Shown here: one piece after another, positions 59,011 through 64,000 of the stretch
Position numbering within the stretch: position 1 is the stretch's first letter
Layout: every line of letters starts with the position of its first letter
From: Vibrio diabolicus
GTDB taxonomy: Bacteria > Pseudomonadota > Gammaproteobacteria > Enterobacterales > Vibrionaceae
DNA: 64,000 bases
Direction: 5' to 3'
NCBI GenBank assembly: GCA_001048675.1
Contig: CCKK01000018.1
Span: 186,001 to 250,000, forward strand
Notes under the pieces: generated by a model
Told to the model about the DNA's origin: nothing
Seen by the model: only the letters and a program-made list of their open reading frames with translations
Database searches by the model: none
Translations under genes and position numbers: made by a program

Positions 59011-59690
59011 ATCCAGCCCTTCTCTTTCTCTAAAGAGGAATAAGCCTCTGGACAAAGTTGTCCATGGTAGGCATTCCAAACATACGCTTCTATCGATATA
59101 ACCCACCCAAACTAGGTTGAGTCGAGCGAATAAAACACTTCATTTTCACAATAAAAAAAGAAGCAATAAATGAGAGAAAACTGTCGATAAAAGAGACTAT
59201 TTTTCAGAGAACAAACGGTTTTTAACCAACAATTGACAGAGATTGCGAACTCAATCACAACAGAACGGCAGATTAATTTTTAGCTAATTAATTAACACAT
59301 TTTCTGCATGTGAGCGAGATCTCCGAACCAGGAAGAGAATTAGAAGGCCTTTATTTAAAATAGATTATAGGTTAGCAATCACTAACACTTACAATTAACA
59401 AGGATATAAACTGCGACGCATATCAACGTTTATTTTTTGGTCTATCTCTAGTCAAAATTAGCAAAAATAACGTTTATAACGGAGAGTGACGATATTTTAA
59501 CGTTTTTAACGAGAATCGAGTTTGATTATTTTATGGATAAGGTGTTTTCTTACTCCTGCCTAAGGCCTACAGGCCACTCTTGGCGAAACTCAATATTGAA
59601 ATGAGTAATGCATAAACAAGAGGTAGGTCTTGGAGAGTGTTTATCAATTGATGACATTCAATTCCATTTAGTGAAATGAAAGCAAATAGT
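59011..59690 (+). promoter_or_regulatory. chb (chitin-oligosaccharide) operon regulatory region
   Basis: Almost 700 nt with no gene. Three AACGTTT repeats lie at 59425-59431, 59469-59475 and 59499-59505; the last is part of the 15-mer CGTTTTTAACGAGAA (59501-59515) also present upstream of chiS. A GTGAGCG half-site near 59309 resembles SlmA-type boxes. An inverted repeat GTTAG-N6-CTAAC is at 59371-59386 and a leader hairpin ACTCA...TGAGT near 59588-59606. ChiS and SlmA are known activators of this promoter in V. cholerae; exact sites here are inferred. Confidence 0.5.
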
Positions 59691-59701
59691 AAGGAACAGC
59701 T

Positions 59702-61385
59702 ATGCTTGCCAATATTAAAAAAACAAGCACTAGCAACAGCAATTATTGCAACGGCTACTACAGGTTTTGCATCGGTAGCTACTGCGGCTGAACGCAGTGA
59801 ACTGACTATCCACCCTAAAGAGTTTACAACTTTCGTTCGTAACTTTAACCCTTTCTTGGGTGCAACTAACCTGCACACAACAACCGACTTTATTTACGAG
59901 CCGCTCGTTGTTTTTAACGAAATGCACGGTAACACGCCAGTATTTCGTCTAGCAGAAAACTTTACCATGGCTGATGACCTAATGAGCGTGACCTTCGATA
60001 TTCGTAAGGGCGTAAAATGGTCTGACGGCAAAGCGTTTACCGCTGATGACGTAGTTTATTCTTTCAACCTAGTTAAAGAGAAACCAGAGCTAGACCAATC
60101 TGGTATCAACTCTTGGGTTACTGGCGTAGAGAAAGTTAACGACTACAAAGTTAAATTCCGTCTAAGCGAAGCAAACTCTAACGTTCCTTACGAAATTGCG
60201 AAAGTACCAGTTGTACCTAAGCACGTATGGAGCAAAGTGAAAGATCCAGCAACATTCACAAACGAAAATCCAGTAGGTAGTGGTCCATTTACCGAAATCG
60301 ACACTTTTACACCGCAACTATACATTCAGTGTGAAAACCCGAATTACTGGGATGCTGATAACCTAGATGTAGACTGTCTACGAGTGCCACAAATCGCGAA
60401 CAACGACCAATTCTTGGGCAAAATCGTTAACGGCGAAATGGACTGGACGTCTTCATTCGTACCAGACATCGACCGCACTTACGCTGCAGCAAGTCCGAAT
60501 CACCACTACTGGTACCCACCAGCGGGTACTCAAGCGTTTGTAGTGAACTTCAAAAACCCAGACGCGGCGAAAAACGAAGCACTTACTAACGTTGACTTCC
60601 GTCGTGCGTTCTCTATGGCGCTAGACCGTCAAACGATTATCGACATTGCATTCTACGGTGGCGGTACAGTAAATGACTTCGCTTCGGGTCTAGGCTACGC
60701 ATTCGAAGCTTGGTCTGACGAAGAGACGCACAACAAGTACAAAGGTTACAACACATACAACGCCGAAGGTGCGAAAAAGCTTCTTGCTAAAGCAGGCTTC
60801 AAAGATGTAAACAAAGATGGCTTTGTAGATACACCATCTGGCAAGTCTTTCGAGCTTCTCATTCAATCGCCAAACGGTTGGACTGACTTTAACAACACTG
60901 TACAACTAGCTGTTGAGCAACTAGCAGAAGTAGGCATTAAAGCACGTGCTCGTACTCCAGATTTCTCGGTATACAACCAAGCAATGCTAGAAGGTACATA
61001 CGACGTTGCTTACACCAACTACTTCCACGGTGCGGATCCACACTTGTACTGGGACAGCGGCTACAACTCGAAGCTACAATCTGGTGACGGTATGCCTCGC
61101 TTTGCAATGCACTTCTACAAGAACGATAAGTTAGACGGTCTTCTTAACAGCTTCTACAAAACCGCTGATAAGCAAGAACAGCTAGAAATCGCTCATGGTA
61201 TCCAGAAAATCATTGCTCAGGACCAAGTAACCATTCCTGTGCTATCTGGCGCGTACATGTATCAATACAACACAACTCGCTTCACTGGTTGGTGGAACGA
61301 AGAAAATCCTAAGGGCCGTCCAAACATTTGGGCTGGTATCCCAGAGCGTCTACTTCACGTACTGGACCTAAAACCAGTTAAATAA
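59702..61385 (+). CDS. cbp: Periplasmic chitin-oligosaccharide-binding protein CBP (one extra base in the signal-peptide region)
   Basis: The best start is ATG 59702 with AAGGA 6 nt upstream, but its frame breaks at an A7 run (59717-59723); with six A it reads MLANIKKQALATAIIATATTGFASVATAA, an ideal signal peptide, and joins the main frame (560 aa). The uncorrected frame instead begins at ATG 59676, which has no ribosome binding site (569 aa). Mature protein: family-5 solute-binding fold (FIYEPLVVFNEMHGN, DVVYSFNLVKEKP, FRRAFSMALDRQTI). Binds (GlcNAc)n in the periplasm, feeds the ABC transporter that follows and, in V. cholerae, restrains ChiS. Confidence 0.9.
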
Positions 61386-61402
61386 GTAGAAGTTCATTTC
61401 AA

Positions 61403-61483
61403 GCGGCATACATCCCGTGTGCCGCCTATAAAAATCCCTTGTTAACGAAACCAATATGTGGCGCTCGTCGTCAGGGGATTTTT
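61403..61483 (+). terminator. Two hairpins between cbp and the permease genes
   Basis: First, GCGGCATAC-ATCCC-GTGTGCCGC (61403-61425, 9 bp with one G-U) without a U-run, likely protecting the abundant cbp mRNA 3' end. Second, AAAAATCCCTTG pairs with CAGGGGATTTTT (about 61430-61483, long loop), ending in T5, a possible partial terminator. Both would lower permease relative to binding protein. Confidence 0.65.
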
Positions 61484-61555
61484 CGCTCTAAATTTCGCTA
61501 GGAGCGACCTGAAACCAGAAACAGGGAAAAAATCTGGGTGAGTAAGGTGTGAGTT

Positions 61556-62542
61556 ATGGGTTATTTTTTAAGACGTTTGTCGTTCTATCTTGTCGCGCTC
61601 TTAGTTGCAGCGACGTTAAACTTTATTATTCCGCGAGCAATGCCTGGTGACCCAGTTACCATGATGTTTGCTAACGCTTCTGTACAAGTGACGCCAGAAC
61701 GAATCGCAGCAATGAAAGAACTGCTCGGTTTCGTTGATGGGCCGATTTACATTCAGTACTTTTCGTACATTAAAAACATTCTAAGTTGGGAGCTAGGTAC
61801 ATCTATCCAGTTCTACCCTCTTTCAGTTAACTCTTTACTAGGTAGTGCATTTGGCTGGTCTCTCTTCCTAGCTGGTACTGCGGTTGTACTTTCTTTCTCA
61901 ATCGCTTCTGTGCTCGGTATTTTTGCCGCATGGAAGCGTGGTAGTAAGTACGATGCATTCGTAACGCCTGGTACATTGATCATTCAAGCTATCCCACAGA
62001 TGGTTATCGCAATGTTAGCGCTGTTTACCTTTGCGATTGGCCTAAAATGGTTCCCATCTGGCTATGCTTACACGCCAGGTACTATCCCTGATTGGTCAAG
62101 CTGGGAGTTCATCAAAAACGTGGGTTACCACGCAGTACTCCCTCTATTCTGTGCAACCATCGTTCAGATCGGCGGCTTCCTCGTCAATATGCGTAACAAC
62201 ATGATCAACCTTCTCGCCGAAGACTACATCACGATGGCGAAAGGCAAAGGGCTGAGCGAGAACCGTGTCGTCTTCAATTACGCCGCACGTAACGCGCTAC
62301 TTCCAAGTGTAACCGCGCTATCTATGTCTTTGGGTATGGCCATTGGTGGTCAATTGATCATCGAGATGATTTTCAACTACCCAGGTTTAGGCACCGTGCT
62401 ACTTAACGCAATTCACGCTCGTGACTACCAAGTACTTCAAGGTCAGTTAATTATCATGACGATGTTCATGCTGTGCTTCAACTTAATGGCTGACATGCTG
62501 TACATGATTCTAGACCCTCGCCTACGTACGGGAGGCAAATAA
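61556..62542 (+). CDS. Chitin-oligosaccharide ABC transporter permease (DppB type)
   Basis: 328 aa. Six membrane segments with the N-terminal FLRRLSFYLVALLVAATLNFIIPRAMPGDP signature of DppB/OppB permeases and the EAA loop near DYITMAKGKGLSENRVV that contacts the ATPase. ATG 61556 follows AAGGTGTGAG. Heterodimer partner is the next gene, only 2 nt downstream. Confidence 0.92.
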   Translation: MGYFLRRLSFYLVALLVAATLNFIIPRAMPGDPVTMMFANASVQVTPERIAAMKELLGFVDGPIYIQYFSYIKNILSWELGTSIQFYPLSVNSLLGSAFGWSLFLAGTAVVLSFSIASVLGIFAAWKRGSKYDAFVTPGTLIIQAIPQMVIAMLALFTFAIGLKWFPSGYAYTPGTIPDWSSWEFIKNVGYHAVLPLFCATIVQIGGFLVNMRNNMINLLAEDYITMAKGKGLSENRVVFNYAARNALLPSVTALSMSLGMAIGGQLIIEMIFNYPGLGTVLLNAIHARDYQVLQGQLIIMTMFMLCFNLMADMLYMILDPRLRTGGK

Positions 62543-62544
62543 TC

Positions 62545-63570
62545 ATGAAAGAACTATTCAAACTTATTTTAGGTAACTCATTCGCTCGAATCGGTCTTGG
62601 TATTGTTACCGTATTCGTATTCGTTGCGATCGCAGCTCCTTTACTTACGAAACATGCGCCAGACAAGCGAACCGGTAATCCACACGAATACCCTAGCTTT
62701 GTCGTAAAACAAGCGCAAAATAATCCTGATGGCTGGGTAGCTAAAAATCTAGCAGATGATCGTCGTACGCTGATTATGTCGAAAAAGGCTGATCACGTTC
62801 TGGGGACTTCACGTATGGGTCGTGATATTTGGTCACAAGTGGCTTACGGTGCTCGCGTATCGCTGGGTGTCGGCTTTGGTGCTGGCATCATCGTATGTTT
62901 CCTAGCAACGGTCATTGGTATCTCGGCAGGTTACTTCGGCGGCAAAGTGGATGACATATTGAGTGCAGCGATGAACATCATGCTGGTAATCCCTCAATAC
63001 CCATTGCTCTTTGTACTGGCAGCCTTTATTGGCGAAGCAGGTCCACTCACCATTGCCTTGATTATCGCTGGTACCTCTTGGGCGTGGGGCGCGCGTGTTG
63101 TCCGTTCTCAAACCATGGCTCTACGCGAGAAAGAGTTTGTGAAAGCCGCTGAAGTATTGGGCGAATCTTCATTCCGCATCATCTTCGTTGAAATTTTACC
63201 AAACCTAATCCCGATTGTCGGTGCAAGCTTCATCGGCTCAGTAATGCTCGCTATCAATACTGAGGCTGTAATCTCGTTCTTGGGCCTGGGCGATGCCAAC
63301 ACCATCAGTTGGGGCATCATGCTCTACAACGTGCAAACCTCATCAGCGATGTTGATTGGCGCATGGTGGGAAGTATTAGCACCTTGTATCGCCTTAACTC
63401 TTTTGGTGACTGGTCTTGCTCTACTTAACTTTGCCGTTGATGAAATTGCTAACCCACAGCTTCGTTCTCACAAAGGCATGAAACGCTGGAAGAAACTGGC
63501 AGAGAAAGACAAGAAAGAGCGCGCGCCTGAAATGGCACCACAAAATGCACTATGGAGCGGAGATAAATAA
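62545..63570 (+). CDS. Chitin-oligosaccharide ABC transporter permease (DppC type)
   Basis: 341 aa. N-terminal membrane helix and long periplasmic loop (about 40-85) typical of DppC, then LGTSRMGRDIWSQVAYGARVSLGVG and the EAA loop EFVKAAEVLGESSFRIIFVEILPNLIP. The C-terminus is Lys/Glu-rich. The ATG is 2 nt after the DppB stop and the ATPase gene starts 2 nt after its own stop. Confidence 0.92.
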   Translation: MKELFKLILGNSFARIGLGIVTVFVFVAIAAPLLTKHAPDKRTGNPHEYPSFVVKQAQNNPDGWVAKNLADDRRTLIMSKKADHVLGTSRMGRDIWSQVAYGARVSLGVGFGAGIIVCFLATVIGISAGYFGGKVDDILSAAMNIMLVIPQYPLLFVLAAFIGEAGPLTIALIIAGTSWAWGARVVRSQTMALREKEFVKAAEVLGESSFRIIFVEILPNLIPIVGASFIGSVMLAINTEAVISFLGLGDANTISWGIMLYNVQTSSAMLIGAWWEVLAPCIALTLLVTGLALLNFAVDEIANPQLRSHKGMKRWKKLAEKDKKERAPEMAPQNALWSGDK

Positions 63571-63572
63571 TC

Positions 63573-64000
63573 ATGACTGCACCACTAATTTCTATCCGTA
63601 ACCTATGCGTAGATTACATCACAGATGCGGGCGATGTCCGCGCCTGTAACAACGTTAGTTTTGACATTGCGCCTGGTGAAGTCTTTGGCCTGGCTGGTGA
63701 ATCTGGCTGTGGTAAATCCACAGTTGCTTTCTCGCTCATGCGTCTTCATAAGCCGCCAGCATTCATCACTGGTGGTGAGGTCATCTTCAACGGTGAAGAC
63801 ATCATTAAGTACAGCGATGAACGTATGCAATCATTCCGCTGGAGCGAGATGTCGATGGTGTTCCAAAGTGCTATGAACGCATTAAATCCGGTGCTTACGA
63901 TGGAAGAGCAGTTTTGCGATGTCATCATGCGCCACACCAACATGACACGTGAACAAGCGAAAAAGCGCGCCGAAGGTCTGCTGGAAATCGTTGATATTCA
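63573..64000 (+). CDS. Chitin-oligosaccharide ABC transporter ATP-binding protein (3' end outside window)
   Basis: 142 complete codons before the window ends. Starts MTAPLISIRNLCVDYITDAG; Walker A G42-ESGCGKST50, Q-loop at VFQSAMNALNPV, the pattern of DppD/OppD ATPases. The signature and Walker B motifs lie beyond the edge. Energises the two permeases upstream. Confidence 0.93.
   Translation, partial: MTAPLISIRNLCVDYITDAGDVRACNNVSFDIAPGEVFGLAGESGCGKSTVAFSLMRLHKPPAFITGGEVIFNGEDIIKYSDERMQSFRWSEMSMVFQSAMNALNPVLTMEEQFCDVIMRHTNMTREQAKKRAEGLLEIVDI

Noticed and set aside
59567..59927. Minus-strand frames antisense to the start of cbp
   Set aside because: They overlap the signal peptide and promoter of a well-identified gene and look like shadows.

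Overview
This window is chromosomal DNA from a marine gammaproteobacterium of the genus Vibrio, most likely the harveyi clade (V. parahaemolyticus / V. alginolyticus type) and most likely chromosome 1. The evidence is gene content and order: the deoCABD block next to serB, the rlmE-ftsH-folP-glmM-secG-tRNA-rimP-nusA-infB-rbfA-truB-rpsO-pnp-nlpI superoperon, an OmpU-type porin beside greA, and the chitin sensor ChiS followed by the chitin-oligosaccharide ABC operon. There is no phage, integron, IS element or CRISPR array; this is core genome.

Layout. 1-4.1 kb: a two-PilZ c-di-GMP receptor cut by the window edge, serB, and the membrane protein AhpA/YtjB. 4.1-10.5 kb: nucleoside salvage (deoD, deoB, deoA, deoC) and the nucleoside importer nupC, whose promoter has CRP-type sites. 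10.5-14.3 kb: yjjV, a small DUF5363-like gene, prfC, rimI and holD. 14.4-20.4 kb: a secreted protein of unknown function, then yhbS-ubiT, a PAS-GGDEF-EAL gene, and ubiU-ubiV (oxygen-independent ubiquinone synthesis). 20.4-22.4 kb: a MATE efflux gene and a MarR regulator sharing three near-identical operators. 22.4-39.5 kb: nlpI, the pnp/infB/nusA superoperon, initiator tRNA-fMet and tRNA-Leu, secG, glmM, folP, ftsH, rlmE, yhbY and greA. 39.5-46.5 kb: ompU, dacB, an mgtE-type magnesium transporter with an attenuator-like leader, tyrS and an M23 endopeptidase. 46.6-55.4 kb: an RND efflux pump, erpA, hemL, a 38-residue membrane peptide, an AI-2E-family permease and rsmC. 55.6-64 kb: chiS and the chitin-oligosaccharide uptake operon, which runs off the window.

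Two results stand out. (1) The 5' leader of mgtE encodes a 19-codon peptide with an early Asp-His-Pro-Pro stretch, followed by three mutually exclusive RNA pairings ending in an intrinsic terminator: a textbook attenuator layout that I do not recognise as described. (2) Five genes (nupC, infB, mgtE, the M23 peptidase and the chitin-binding protein) each carry exactly one extra base in or beside an A/T homopolymer. One is essential infB, so systematic sequencing error is far more likely than five pseudogenes; the genes are annotated here over their full span.

No tools were run. Family calls are from recognition of the translated sequences, and promoters, operators and hairpins are by eye.
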